The notes: generated by a model from the sequence alone, not told the origin. A stretch of 64,000 bases of DNA from Actinomycetaceae bacterium (GCA_030537795.1 JAUNVE010000004.1:29876-93875); one strand, 5' to 3'; shown: positions 26,612-35,774, counted from the stretch's first letter. Program-made: numbers and translations.

Positions 26612-26896
26612 TCACCCGGCAGATTTCGATTTATCCTCTTCGGTGGGACGATTCACATCCTCGGCTTCGACGATTTCGAGCATATGCGACACAATTTCGT
26701 CTGACTGCGGTCCGACTATGATTTGCACATACTGTCCAGAGCACACAACTGCTAGCGGATTGGTTGCCCGGATCGCCTCTTCATTGACCGCCAGAGGGTC
26801 GCGCACAATTGCCCGAATACGCATCATGCACGGCTCCAACTCAATGATATTGTCTACACCGCCCAAGGCATCTACTAGATTTTGTGCCGCAGTCAC
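26612..26896 (-). CDS. PTS EIIB-like domain protein, second stand-alone copy
   Basis: A 94-residue protein with the EIIB-Glc pattern: Cys23 in LEPCMMRIRAIVRD, then GQYVQIIVGPQSDEI, and a charged C-terminal tail (about 75-94). I chose the GTG at 26896, which follows GGGGAGAGG; the longer frame starts with TTG at 26926. It is only about 27% similar in feel to the other EIIB gene at 21446, so it is not a recent duplicate. It lies 61 bases upstream of malQ on the same strand, which suggests a maltose- or glucose-type PTS. No EIIC or EIIA gene is beside it. Confidence 0.8.
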   Translation of the reverse strand: MTAAQNLVDALGGVDNIIELEPCMMRIRAIVRDPLAVNEEAIRATNPLAVVCSGQYVQIIVGPQSDEIVSHMLEIVEAEDVNRPTEEDKSKSAG

Positions 26897-27045
26897 GTAC
26901 CTCTCCCCACTTGCACTGTAAGCCAACTCACATACTAATGCCTTCCTCGAGATTTGTTACCAATATGGGGATTCGACAATCCTACGTTGCACAAAAGTGC
27001 AGCCACCAGATGTGAAAACTCCAGTTTTCCTTCACAATAGAAACT

Positions 27046-28002
27046 ATGACGACACCGATCGCTGTCCCCCAACTTACCGAAGAGCCACTGGCATCGGTAC
27101 TGCGGGTCCTGCAACTTGAAGAAGCCGGCGACGATAGATTCACTGCTCAATCACTTCCCCAGCTTAACCGCGTCTACGGCGGGCAGGTGATCGCCCAAGC
27201 ATTATTAGCGGCGGCTGCCACCTTGGACGGCGAAGCACAGCGGCGTCCTCCCCACTCTTTCCACGCCTATTTTTTGCGTGGCGGCGATCCCTTTACAAGT
27301 TTTGATCTAAGCGTTCATCGCTCCCACGACGGTCGTTCTTTTTCGTCTCGACAAGTGAACGCCGTTCAAGATGGTCGCGATATTTTGACGCTTCTGGCGA
27401 GTTTCCAACTCAAACAACCCGGATTAGAACATAGCAGCGTAATGCCTGATGTCCCCGCTCCGGAAACGTTAAAATCCGCCATCGAGTATTTTCGCACCAT
27501 GAGCCACCCGGTTGGAAAGTTCCTCGGTCGCACCGCGGCATTCGACGTGCGGCACGTGCAAGAATCTCTGTATTCGCGAGCCTCGACACAGCGTGACCGT
27601 AATCAGCAACTGTGGATGAAACCGCGGGCATTCATCGAGGCGCCCTCCCCCACCGTCTGCCGGGCACTACTGGCATACGTAGTCGACCAAGTCATGATGG
27701 AACCGGCTTTACGTGCCCACGGATTAGCCTGGCTCACGCCGGGCCTGGCGCTTGCCAGCCTCGATCATGCCATGTGGTTTCACCGCAATTTCGACATTAA
27801 TGAGTGGATGCTTTACGACCAGGAATCGCCCTGCGCGCAGGGTTCGCGGGCAATGGGACGCGTGCGCATCTATAGCCGCGATGGCACTCTCGTTGCCGAG
27901 GCCATGCAGGAAGCGATGATTCGCCTGCCGGAAAAAGACGGCTCGTCCTCATCGACGTGGACATTCGAAAACGCGTCAGTTGCCGACGAAGTCGATCAGT
28001 GA
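27046..28002 (+). CDS. tesB: Acyl-CoA thioesterase II (TesB family)
   Basis: A 318-residue double-hotdog thioesterase. The N-terminal half carries the RVYGGQVIAQALLAA motif and the RQVNAVQDGRDI strand; the C-terminal half carries LASLDHAMWFHR and ends with GTLVAEAMQEAMIR. It hydrolyses acyl-CoA to free fatty acid and CoA in the cytosol. The last 27 bases overlap the 3' end of the converging aminotransferase gene. The upstream ribosome site is weak. Confidence 0.93.
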   Translation: MTTPIAVPQLTEEPLASVLRVLQLEEAGDDRFTAQSLPQLNRVYGGQVIAQALLAAAATLDGEAQRRPPHSFHAYFLRGGDPFTSFDLSVHRSHDGRSFSSRQVNAVQDGRDILTLLASFQLKQPGLEHSSVMPDVPAPETLKSAIEYFRTMSHPVGKFLGRTAAFDVRHVQESLYSRASTQRDRNQQLWMKPRAFIEAPSPTVCRALLAYVVDQVMMEPALRAHGLAWLTPGLALASLDHAMWFHRNFDINEWMLYDQESPCAQGSRAMGRVRIYSRDGTLVAEAMQEAMIRLPEKDGSSSSTWTFENASVADEVDQ

Positions 28003-29175
28003 TTGGCAGCCGGCGCGCACATCTTCTTTTGCGCCCGCAAATGATACGCGAACATAGCGACTGCCATCGAGTTGCGGGTCAAGATCATCAGTGCCGGTAC
28101 TATCGGGGGCGAAGTCGATACCTGGCGTGACCGCCACTCCTGCTTCGAGGAGCAGTTTTTCCGCCCACTTAGCTGAGTCATCAGTCAAATGCGACACGTC
28201 CGCATAGCAGTAAAATGCTCCGTCGGCGGGCGCTATGACGCGACATCCGATGGTCTCTAGGGCTTCAATAATAACCGTGCGGTTTTCGCGATACCGTTCG
28301 ACGTGAGCATCGAGTTCCACCGCGGCATCCGCATCAAATGCGCGTATAGCCGCCAACTGAGACAAAGTTGGGGCGGAAAGATTGAGATTACCCAAAAGCA
28401 GCTCCACCGGGCGCACAAGCTGCGGCGGTAAAACCGCCCATCCCAGCCGCCATCCGGTCATCGAGTAGTATTTCGAAAAACTTCCCACTGCAACGTGTTG
28501 TTGAGAAAACTGTGTGACCGACGCAGTTTCTTCACCGAATGAGATGCCGTGGTAGATTTCATCCGAAATCAGCAAAGTTCCGTGCTCATCACACCAGCGG
28601 GTGATGGCGTCGAGTTCTGCAGCGGAGAGAATCGTTCCCGTGGGATTAGAGGGGCTGGCGATAATGAGACCAGCCGGCGCTCCCTGCGCCTCAGTCAGTG
28701 CATCAAGCTGATCGACCGTCGGCTGCCATCTGGTATCGGGGCCGCAATCAATCGATTGCACAACACATCCAAGGGCTCCCAAGGTGTTGCGGTAGGCAGG
28801 GTAGCCCGGTCGAGTCATCGCCACGGTATCTCCGGCTTCAAATGCCGCCAGAAAAATGGCGGTAAAGGCAGCTGAGGATCCGGTGGTGAGCACAATCGAA
28901 TCCGGGTCAACATCGGTTCCGTAAACGTCGCGGTAATGCTCGCTGATGCGCTGCCGTAACGGCGGAATACCATTGGCGTCGGTATAACCGATTTGGTGTT
29001 GATCAAGAGCGGCGTGAGCTGCCTCCCGCACTGGGCTGGGAGCCGGAGTTGACGGCTGACCCAGGCATAGCGAATACACCGTGCGCCCCTGAGCGGCCAC
29101 CTCGTTACCACGTTTAAGAATCTCCATGGCACGGAACGGTTCCACGGCTCCGCGCTGCGAAATACGTTCCACCAC
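27976..29175 (-). CDS. Pyridoxal-phosphate aminotransferase, class I/II
   Basis: A 399-residue fold-type I aminotransferase. It has CLGQPS near the N-terminus, an SPSNPTG motif, a YHGISF segment and the PLP lysine in SFSKYYSMTGWRLGW. It resembles the aspartate/aromatic aminotransferase AspC-AlaT group; the amino donor cannot be fixed. It begins with GTG at 29175 after GAGGGAC, two bases beyond the EttA stop, so the two form an operon. Its 3' end overlaps tesB by 27 bases on the opposite strand. Confidence 0.88.
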   Translation of the reverse strand: MVERISQRGAVEPFRAMEILKRGNEVAAQGRTVYSLCLGQPSTPAPSPVREAAHAALDQHQIGYTDANGIPPLRQRISEHYRDVYGTDVDPDSIVLTTGSSAAFTAIFLAAFEAGDTVAMTRPGYPAYRNTLGALGCVVQSIDCGPDTRWQPTVDQLDALTEAQGAPAGLIIASPSNPTGTILSAAELDAITRWCDEHGTLLISDEIYHGISFGEETASVTQFSQQHVAVGSFSKYYSMTGWRLGWAVLPPQLVRPVELLLGNLNLSAPTLSQLAAIRAFDADAAVELDAHVERYRENRTVIIEALETIGCRVIAPADGAFYCYADVSHLTDDSAKWAEKLLLEAGVAVTPGIDFAPDSTGTDDLDPQLDGSRYVRVSFAGAKEDVRAGCQSLIDFVGN

Positions 29176-29177
29176 AG

Positions 29178-30860
29178 TTAGTCCCTCTTAAGTCGACGGT
29201 GAGTCACGCGGTGAGGGCGCGCCGCCTCGGCGCCCAGGCGCTCAACTTTATTCTTTTCATAGGCGTCGAAGTTACCTTCAAACCAGTACCAGTTCGCGGG
29301 ATTGTCCTCGGTGCCTTCCCACGCCAAAATATGGGTGGCGACGCGGTCGAGGAACCAACGGTCGTGCGTAGTGACAACCGCACATCCGGGGAACTCTAAC
29401 AACGCATTCTCCAACGACCCGAGTGTTTCAACATCGAGGTCGTTCGTGGGCTCGTCGAGAAGCAGCAGGTTGCCTCCCTGTTTGAGGGTAAGCGCCAGAT
29501 TCAAGCGGTTGCGTTCACCACCGGAGAGAACTCCGGCTGGTTTCTGCTGATCGGCACCCTTGAAGCCAAAGGCTGATACATAGGCGCGAGAAGGCATTTC
29601 GACATTGCCCACTTCAATGAAATCTAAACCATCCGAGACGACCTCCCACAGTGTCTTATCGGGATCAATACCGGCTCGGGTTTGATCAACGTAGGAGATT
29701 TTCACAGTCTCACCGATTTTTAAGTCACCCTCGTCGAGCGGCTCGAGGCCCACGATCGTCTTGAATAGGGTGGTTTTGCCTACTCCATTAGGGCCGATGA
29801 CACCAACGATGCCGTTGCGCGGTAGCGAGAATGAAAGGCCGTCAATCAACGTGCGGTCGCCGAATCCCTTTTTGAGATTCGAAGCCTCAATAACGACCGA
29901 TCCCAAGCGGGGCCCCGGCGGGATCTGAATTTCTTCAAAGTCAAGCTTACGGGTGCGTTCGGCCTCCGCCGCCATCTCTTCATAGCGCGCCAGGCGAGCC
30001 TTTGACTTCGCCTGCCGTCCCTTGGCGCTTTGGCGAACCCATTCAAGTTCGTCCTTTAAGCGTTTGGCGAGCTTGGCATCCTTCTTCCCCTGAATCTTCA
30101 AGCGTTCGCGCTTCTTTTCCAGGTAGGTCGTGTAGTTCCCCTCATAGGGATACAAACGGCCACGATCGACTTCCGCAATCCATTCGGCAACGTGATCGAG
30201 AAAATAACGATCGTGCGTAACTGCGATAACGGCGCCTGGATATTTCGCCAGGTGCTGCTCAAGCCAGAGAACAGATTCAGCATCAAGGTGGTTTGTTGGT
30301 TCGTCGAGTAGGAGCAGATCAGGCTGTTCCAGGAGTAGTCGACATAGTGCCACGCGACGACGCTCACCTCCCGACAGCACCTTGACGTCGGCATCCGCCG
30401 GTGGGCATCGCAGCGCATCCATGGCCTGCTCTAGTTGCGAGTCCAACTCCCAGCCATCGGCCGCATCAATCTCGGACTGTAGCTGACCCATTTCTTCCAT
30501 CAGCGCATCGAAATCCGCATCAGGATCCGCCATCTGCGCAGATACCTCATTGAAGCGGTTGAGTTTATCTACCATGTCTTTAACGCCCAACTGGACGTTC
30601 TCGAGTACGGTTTTATCCTCATCTAACGGCGGCTCCTGCTGCAATATCCCCACCGAATAGCCGGGCGTCAGTCGCGCCTCACCATTCGACGGCTCGTCAA
30701 GGCCGGCCATAATCTTGAGAATCGACGACTTACCCGCTCCATTAGGACCGACCATGCCGATCTTCGCACCGGGCAAAAACGCCATTGTCACATCGTCGAG
30801 AATGAGCTTGTCGCCGTGCTTCTTGCGCGCACGGACCATTGAGTAAATATATTCAGCCAC
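29178..30860 (-). CDS. ettA: ABC-F protein EttA, translation factor
   Basis: A 560-residue protein with two ABC ATPase cassettes: GPNGAGKS with LSGGERRRVAL and LLLDEPTNHLD in the first, GPNGVGKT with LSGGERNRLNL and LLLDEPTNDLD in the second. The linker between them is rich in Lys and Arg. There are no membrane helices. This is the EttA class that binds the ribosome E site and gates the first peptide bond according to ATP/ADP ratio. Translation starts at GTG (30860) after AAAGG. An aminotransferase gene follows. Confidence 0.94.
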   Translation of the reverse strand: MAEYIYSMVRARKKHGDKLILDDVTMAFLPGAKIGMVGPNGAGKSSILKIMAGLDEPSNGEARLTPGYSVGILQQEPPLDEDKTVLENVQLGVKDMVDKLNRFNEVSAQMADPDADFDALMEEMGQLQSEIDAADGWELDSQLEQAMDALRCPPADADVKVLSGGERRRVALCRLLLEQPDLLLLDEPTNHLDAESVLWLEQHLAKYPGAVIAVTHDRYFLDHVAEWIAEVDRGRLYPYEGNYTTYLEKKRERLKIQGKKDAKLAKRLKDELEWVRQSAKGRQAKSKARLARYEEMAAEAERTRKLDFEEIQIPPGPRLGSVVIEASNLKKGFGDRTLIDGLSFSLPRNGIVGVIGPNGVGKTTLFKTIVGLEPLDEGDLKIGETVKISYVDQTRAGIDPDKTLWEVVSDGLDFIEVGNVEMPSRAYVSAFGFKGADQQKPAGVLSGGERNRLNLALTLKQGGNLLLLDEPTNDLDVETLGSLENALLEFPGCAVVTTHDRWFLDRVATHILAWEGTEDNPANWYWFEGNFDAYEKNKVERLGAEAARPHRVTHRRLKRD

Positions 30861-31036
30861 TGCTTACCTTTAACCTGGTTGAGCGATATCTTTCCAGTTT
30901 CCTAGCCAGTGTACGCAACAACTGCTCTCCAGCGCGAACGACGACCAATCATCGCATGCTATCGCTTCTCCGGTCTGGCGCATTGCGCCGGTAAATCGCT
31001 CATACCAGGCCCCCCACCCCGGCGGTACTCATCCGC

Positions 31037-31687
31037 TTAGAAAGGCGGCGCCTTTACATCCTCTGACTCCTCTCGTGCCGGCGCACTGGAGGATGTCCGA
31101 TTGGTAGCTGCCGTGGCTTCTGCCGACATCTGAGAGGATTTTTGCTCAAGGTTTCGCGGCGTTGCTTCTCCTTGCACAGGTTGATCCGATGCATCCACTT
31201 GTCCGGTAGCCTGCTCATATCCATCATTCGTCAGCTTGTGATACCGAGCCGTACCGTAGGTCAAATCATGTCCCGCACTGGTGGCTATGATGGAAACCTC
31301 GGTGCCGCGTTGCCCCGTCTCTTTATTTTCCCACTGATTGACATCCAACCGTCCGGTCACCAAAACTGGCTGCCCTTTCAAAATTGAATGAGCAATATTT
31401 TCAGCTAGGTTGTTCCAGGCTTTCACGGTATACCAGGTTGTTGCCACGTCATGCCATACGCCGGCATCATCCCTGCCGCGCTGGGTCACTGCCATGCGGA
31501 AACGACACACTCGCGCTCCCGACGGTAAGAATGTCAGATCGGGAGCGGTACCGGCTCTACCACGCAGAGTCAGCGCCGGAGCTCCGCCGCCATAGGTACG
31601 AATTTTTCCCTGCACCGGCAATTTAACGGTGCTAGTTGCTTCTGCTTCGGCGGCGGTAGCCGCATCCCACGCTGTTGTCGTTGACAT
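31037..31687 (-). CDS. ssb: Single-stranded DNA-binding protein with N-terminal extension
   Basis: A 216-residue protein. An OB-fold matching SSB spans about residues 40-145 (LTLRGRAGTAPDLTF, VCRFRMAVTQRGRD, WYTVKAWNNLAENI, LVTGRLDVNQW). It is preceded by some 40 residues rich in Ala and Thr, and followed by a low-complexity tail ending in DVKAPPF. That end resembles the acidic tip through which SSB recruits partners. The N-terminal extension is unusual for the main replicative SSB, so this may be a second, specialised SSB. A GAGGAG ribosome site precedes the ATG. Confidence 0.85.
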   Translation of the reverse strand: MSTTTAWDAATAAEAEATSTVKLPVQGKIRTYGGGAPALTLRGRAGTAPDLTFLPSGARVCRFRMAVTQRGRDDAGVWHDVATTWYTVKAWNNLAENIAHSILKGQPVLVTGRLDVNQWENKETGQRGTEVSIIATSAGHDLTYGTARYHKLTNDGYEQATGQVDASDQPVQGEATPRNLEQKSSQMSAEATAATNRTSSSAPAREESEDVKAPPF

Positions 31688-31837
31688 ATGTGCTCCTCAG
31701 TTCATAAACGACTTGGACACACATCAGCTTTTCTCCTGTGCACACAGTAGTCGAGCCTCGTCAATCGCGTTGTGGATAAACTGAATTTCCAGACCCTGTG
31801 GAAATCAAGGCGCAACCGTCTTACCGGTCGCCAATTT

Positions 31838-32464
31838 CTACAGTTCGGTTATACCGAGCTTCTTGACTTCTTCGACCGCGGCGCGGCATTCTTCGCGCGT
31901 GGGCCCCTCTCCTTGCGGAAACAACACTCGACGGTAATACTCTAATTCTGCGATGGATTCCAAAATATCCGCCCGCGCTCGATGTCCACCGTGTTTTTCT
32001 GGAGCTTCCTCAAAAGTGCGGTGGTACCAGCGTTTGGCCAACTCCTTAATCGACGACACATCCACTACGCGATAGTGCAGGTGGTCAATGAGGTCGGGCA
32101 TATCGCGCTCAAGGAAAGTCTTATCAGTGCCAATAGAGTTGCCCGCCAGCAAAGCATGTCGCGCTCGCGGCACATACTTCTTCACATAATCGAGCACAAC
32201 TTGCTGGGCTTCGGCAAGCGGCATACCGCCGTCCAAATCCTCCAGTAAACCGGAGTCAGTATGCATCTGCCGCACAAACGGCACCATCTGTTCAACCGCC
32301 TGTGGATCCGGCTTAATCACCACGTCGATTCCCTGATCGACAATCCGCAGCTGCTCATCGGTAATGACAACCGCCACCTCGATCAAAGCGTCCTTCGTCA
32401 AATCCAAACCGGTCATTTCACAGTCAATCCACACCAGCGGGCGGCGTATCGTCTTCTTCTGCAT
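31838..32464 (-). CDS. orn: Oligoribonuclease
   Basis: A 208-residue DEDDh exonuclease with WIDCEMTGLD near the N-terminus, TDKTFLERDMP in the middle and an HRARADILESI segment carrying the catalytic His and last Asp. It degrades two- to five-base RNA remnants, including pGpG from cyclic-di-GMP, in the cytosol. It is divergent from ilvA, whose start lies 100 bases away. The size is standard for the family. Confidence 0.96.
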   Translation of the reverse strand: MQKKTIRRPLVWIDCEMTGLDLTKDALIEVAVVITDEQLRIVDQGIDVVIKPDPQAVEQMVPFVRQMHTDSGLLEDLDGGMPLAEAQQVVLDYVKKYVPRARHALLAGNSIGTDKTFLERDMPDLIDHLHYRVVDVSSIKELAKRWYHRTFEEAPEKHGGHRARADILESIAELEYYRRVLFPQGEGPTREECRAAVEEVKKLGITEL

Positions 32465-32564
32465 AGTCCCAGCCTATGACGGACCGGCGATTTTGTCGCT
32501 ATGTCTGCCCACTGAGTTTGGACAGGTTCGTAAAGCACGCAAGCCTAACTCTAGACTGTTAACC

Positions 32565-33839
32565 ATGACTGCTTTGAAACCCGCTGTCGACCAGCTCCCG
32601 ACCACCGCCGAAGATGTGCGAGCCGCCGCCGAGCGGCTCGATGGCGTCGCGCGCCGAACAGCATTGGAATATTCACCTCGACTCGAAGATGAGATTGGTG
32701 TCCCCGTCCTCCTTAAACGGGAGGATATTCAAGTGTGCCGGTCATTTAAGGTGCGCGGAGCATATAACATGATTGCCTCTCTGTCTCACGCCGGCAAGGC
32801 GCGCGGCGTAGTATGCGCCTCCGCCGGTAACCACGCGCAAGGGGTGGCATTTGCCTGTGCGACATTGGAAATCAGCGGCCGCATTTTTCTGCCCTCCAAT
32901 ACCCCGAGACAAAAACGTGAACGCATCGCCAAAATCGGCGGTGACTGGATCACCCAAGTCATTGTGGATGGATCTTTCGATGTCGCCAACTCGATGGCAA
33001 CACAGTTCGCTGAAGCTCATGACATGGTGGTGATTCCGCCCTACGATGATCCGCGCACCATTGCCGGGCAGGGAACCATCGGCGTCGAGCTACTGGAGCA
33101 AATGCCCCCCGACACCGACTCCGTTGTCATCCCCATGGGCGGCGGTGGCTTGGCTGCCGGCATTGCGGTATGGATCAAAACCATGCGTCCCGAAATTCGC
33201 GTCATCGGTGTGGAGCCAGAGGGGGCGGCATCGATTCGGGCAGCCGTCCAGGCCGGCGAACCAGTGACTATCGACCACGTGGATTCCTTTGTAGACGGTA
33301 CCGCGGTGGGACGCGTCGGCTCCGTGACGTTCCCAATTCTGCGCGAACTCCTCGACGACGTCGTTATCGTCCCGGAAGGAGCCGTGTGTTCTGAAATGCT
33401 TGATCTGTACCATTCGGAAGGCATTATCGCAGAGCCTGCCGGCGCACTCGCCTCAACTGCTATTCGCCGCTACCTGCCGCATATCCCTAACGGTCCGGTT
33501 ATCGCAATTGTTTCCGGCGGCAATAACGACCTCTCCCGTTACGCCGAAGTGCAAGAACGGTCTCTCAGACACGAAGGCATGCGCCACTATTTCCTCGTTA
33601 CCTTCCCGCAAGAACCCGGCGCTCTGCGCAAATTCCTCGAAGATGTGCTGGCCGACGATCAAGACATCGTGCACTTTGAGTACACGAAGAAAAACAACCG
33701 CGACACCGGCCCCGCCCTCGTCGGTATCGATATCCACGACCCCGGTGACATTGTTGGATTGCGTAAACGCATGGCAGCATCACCTTTACGGGTTGAGCAA
33801 ATCCCCACCGACTCAGAGATCTTCCGCATCCTCGTCTAA
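32565..33839 (+). CDS. ilvA: Threonine ammonia-lyase (threonine dehydratase)
   Basis: A 424-residue fold-type II PLP enzyme. The cofactor lysine is in SFKVRGAYNM, the Ser/Gly loop is SAGNHAQG, and the phosphate-binding glycine run is MGGGGLAAG. A C-terminal ACT-like regulatory region (from about 335) begins RHYFLVTFPQEPGAL. It converts threonine to 2-oxobutanoate, the first step to isoleucine. The ACT part suggests feedback control by isoleucine. The ATG at 32565 gives the usual MTALKP start; the frame extends upstream through orn but is not coding there. Confidence 0.93.
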   Translation: MTALKPAVDQLPTTAEDVRAAAERLDGVARRTALEYSPRLEDEIGVPVLLKREDIQVCRSFKVRGAYNMIASLSHAGKARGVVCASAGNHAQGVAFACATLEISGRIFLPSNTPRQKRERIAKIGGDWITQVIVDGSFDVANSMATQFAEAHDMVVIPPYDDPRTIAGQGTIGVELLEQMPPDTDSVVIPMGGGGLAAGIAVWIKTMRPEIRVIGVEPEGAASIRAAVQAGEPVTIDHVDSFVDGTAVGRVGSVTFPILRELLDDVVIVPEGAVCSEMLDLYHSEGIIAEPAGALASTAIRRYLPHIPNGPVIAIVSGGNNDLSRYAEVQERSLRHEGMRHYFLVTFPQEPGALRKFLEDVLADDQDIVHFEYTKKNNRDTGPALVGIDIHDPGDIVGLRKRMAASPLRVEQIPTDSEIFRILV

Positions 33840-33916
33840 GACGTGAAGTCAATCGCAGCATGGTGGTGCGCGGTTTCTATTCGCGGCCGTTTGCCATTAG
33901 AATGACCGATGTCCAA

Positions 33917-33989
33917 GCCTCCGTAGCTCAGTGGATAGAGCAGTTGCCTTCTAAGCAATTGGTCGCAGGTTCGAATCCTGTCGGGGGTG
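33917..33989 (+). tRNA. tRNA-Arg (anticodon TCT)
   Basis: A 73-base cloverleaf with acceptor GCCTCCG/CGGGGGT (first pair G-T), anticodon loop CTTCTAA giving TCT (reads AGA), T loop GGTTCGAATCC and discriminator G. No terminator hairpin is visible just downstream. Confidence 0.95.
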
Positions 33990-34225
33990 CTGATGCGCCG
34001 CGCATCGTCTCGACGACGATTTCCGCCCTGTGACCGGCGCCCTCCTCTACCCAGCGGTTGCTCCGCCTGTGTTCACTATGGGTCGGAGGCCGTACCAAGC
34101 TAGGTGCACCAAATAATCACAGCAAAAGCATAGGCTCTCCGTCGTGACCAGCTTTGCTGATTGAGCAGATATGCGGCTTTTCAACGCTAGCGCCCAACGG
34201 AGATACAACAACACCGCGTAACTAC

Positions 34226-34265
34226 AGCAAAGCGGCGATTCCTATGGAGGAATCGCCGCTTTGCT
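34226..34265 (-). terminator. Terminator after rpmF
   Basis: A perfect 17-bp stem (34226-34242 with 34249-34265) with a 6-base loop, ten bases beyond the rpmF stop codon. It is among the strongest hairpins in the window. Confidence 0.8.
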
Positions 34266-34274
34266 AAACGCGTT

Positions 34275-34445
34275 TTAGGCGTCGATATCAATAAGTCCGG
34301 TCTTGTATGCCTTGACTAGTCGACGCGGCACACGAACCTCACGGCCCTGGACTCGAATCGTGACAAGGTCAGTCATCTTGGCTTTCCAGGTGGCCCGGCG
34401 GGTACGTGTGTTGGCGCGGGACATTTTACGCTTGGGAACTGCCAT
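34275..34445 (-). CDS. rpmF: 50S ribosomal protein L32, cysteine-free form
   Basis: A 56-residue protein starting [14 protein letters not shown], the L32 signature, and ending [14 protein letters not shown]. It has no cysteine, so it lacks the C4 zinc finger of the usual form and matches the zinc-independent type found in actinobacteria, where it can replace the zinc form when zinc is scarce. It is followed by a 17-bp terminator. No zinc-uptake genes are adjacent. The ATG is preceded by GGAGCGGCAGGGCT. Confidence 0.94.
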   Translation of the reverse strand: MAVPKRKMSRANTRTRRATWKAKMTDLVTIRVQGREVRVPRRLVKAYKTGLIDIDA

Positions 34446-34929
34446 AGCCCTGCCGCTCCTTCAAAATCTTTCGTTAACTTACCACAGTACACTTTGCCAC
34501 GTTTAACGCGGGTTTGACCAATCTGAACCGTCGAATCCAGTGTGATCTTGACCGCTGAAGCAACTTCCCTACCCTACCACCACTGCCCGCTCGAGCCAAT
34601 AGGCATTAACAGCGGTCCTCCGTCAATAACCCAGCTCAGGTCACTCACCCACCACAGACGCTAGAAGTTATGGGAGTTTTCATCGGCTATTCTCCGGTTG
34701 CGTCGGTGATTTGCCAGTTGTTGGGCATAGGCCGCGCATCCGGGGCAGAGCCTATGGCGCTATCCTCGCGGTGATCGACTGCTTAAGAGCCAGGCAACCG
34801 AGGCGTAACCTAAACTGGAGAAGCCGACCGTGTACTTTAAAGTCACAATTCCAACCGCGTACCCTGGTAACAGGATCTTGCCGGGTGTGAGCCCGCTCAA
34901 TGTGTCCAGAAAAGGAGCTTTCACGACAG
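34446..34929. other. Gap between rpmF and the YigZ-like gene
   Basis: About 480 bases hold the two divergent promoters. I found no tRNA, credible ORF or convincing riboswitch. A short stretch near 34885-34898 (GGGTGTGAGCCC) can form a small stem before the next gene. Confidence 0.4.
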
Positions 34930-35568
34930 ATGCGTAGTGTGCGAACTGGGACGTGGATACGCCACGAGATAGAGATTCAGCGATCGCGGTTCATTACCAC
35001 GCTGGCACATACGCCCACGGAAGAAGACGCCCGCGACCTCATTGCACTCGTCCGCGAAGAGTTCCCAGATGCGACGCATAACTGTTCGGCATTCGTAGTC
35101 AAACCTAATAAGCTGAATGAGATTGGGCATTCCAATGATGACGGAGAGCCTTCGGGGACCGCCGGTGCTCCTATGCTTGACGTATTGCGCCGCCAAAGGC
35201 TCGTCAATGTGACTGCCGTCGTCACCCGATATTTCGGTGGAACACTCCTGGGCGCCGGAGGCCTCATACGCGCATACTCCACGAGCGTGTCGCATACGCT
35301 AGAACGCGCGCAGATCGTTGAAATACGCCAACTTGATCAATGGCTCTTGCAGGTCCCCCACTCCTACGCTGGCCGCATCGAAGCTGAACTGCGAAACCGT
35401 GACATCCACATTGTGAACGTGGAATATCTTGAGACAGCGCATATTACCTGCGCGGTCACTCCCGCCGCCCACCATGAGTTTGCCAGCACCATTGCCCAAA
35501 TCAGCGCCGGCGCAGTGACACCAACACCACTACCGCCCATATCGATCGAGGTCGACGTTAGCGACTGA
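34930..35568 (+). CDS. YigZ/IMPACT-family protein
   Basis: A 212-residue protein of the UPF0029 family. It carries the core segments HNCSAFVV, GEPSGTAGAPMLDVL and VTRYFGGTLLGAGGLIRAYS, with a C-terminal ferredoxin-like domain. E. coli YigZ and eukaryotic IMPACT share this N-terminal fold, and IMPACT binds a translation-stress regulator. The exact bacterial role is not settled. The start is uncertain: ATG 34930 gives MRSVRTG, but AGGAG lies twelve bases upstream, and an ATG at 34900 is in frame. Confidence 0.85.
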   Translation: MRSVRTGTWIRHEIEIQRSRFITTLAHTPTEEDARDLIALVREEFPDATHNCSAFVVKPNKLNEIGHSNDDGEPSGTAGAPMLDVLRRQRLVNVTAVVTRYFGGTLLGAGGLIRAYSTSVSHTLERAQIVEIRQLDQWLLQVPHSYAGRIEAELRNRDIHIVNVEYLETAHITCAVTPAAHHEFASTIAQISAGAVTPTPLPPISIEVDVSD

Positions 35569-35675
35569 TGGGTTTATGATCGAAACGATGAAGGAAATGA
35601 TGAGGAAATGAAGAGTTCGGGATTCTTTTCCGCGTTCCATCCACAGCTACGGACGTGGCAGCGCGAGTGTCTGTA

Positions 35676-35734
35676 GGGTGCATGGCTTTTGCACCCGTTC
35701 AACTTTTCCGTTAAGCGTGGCCGCCCATGCACCC
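35676..35734 (+). promoter_or_regulatory. Competing stems in the cysK leader
   Basis: The segment GGGTGCATGG at 35676-35685 can pair locally with GCACCC at 35691-35696 (six bp), or with CCATGCACCC at 35725-35734 (ten bp). The two pairings exclude each other. The element ends 40 bases before the cysK start, so it could be a conditional RNA switch or a set of dyad operator half sites. Confidence 0.4.
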
Positions 35735-35774
35735 GTGCAATCCCCCATATCTTTCCCCGAAGGAGTTCATCGTT

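Noticed and set aside
34446..34929. Possible riboswitch upstream of the YigZ-like gene
   Set aside because: Only one small stem was found, with no core motif of any riboswitch class I know.
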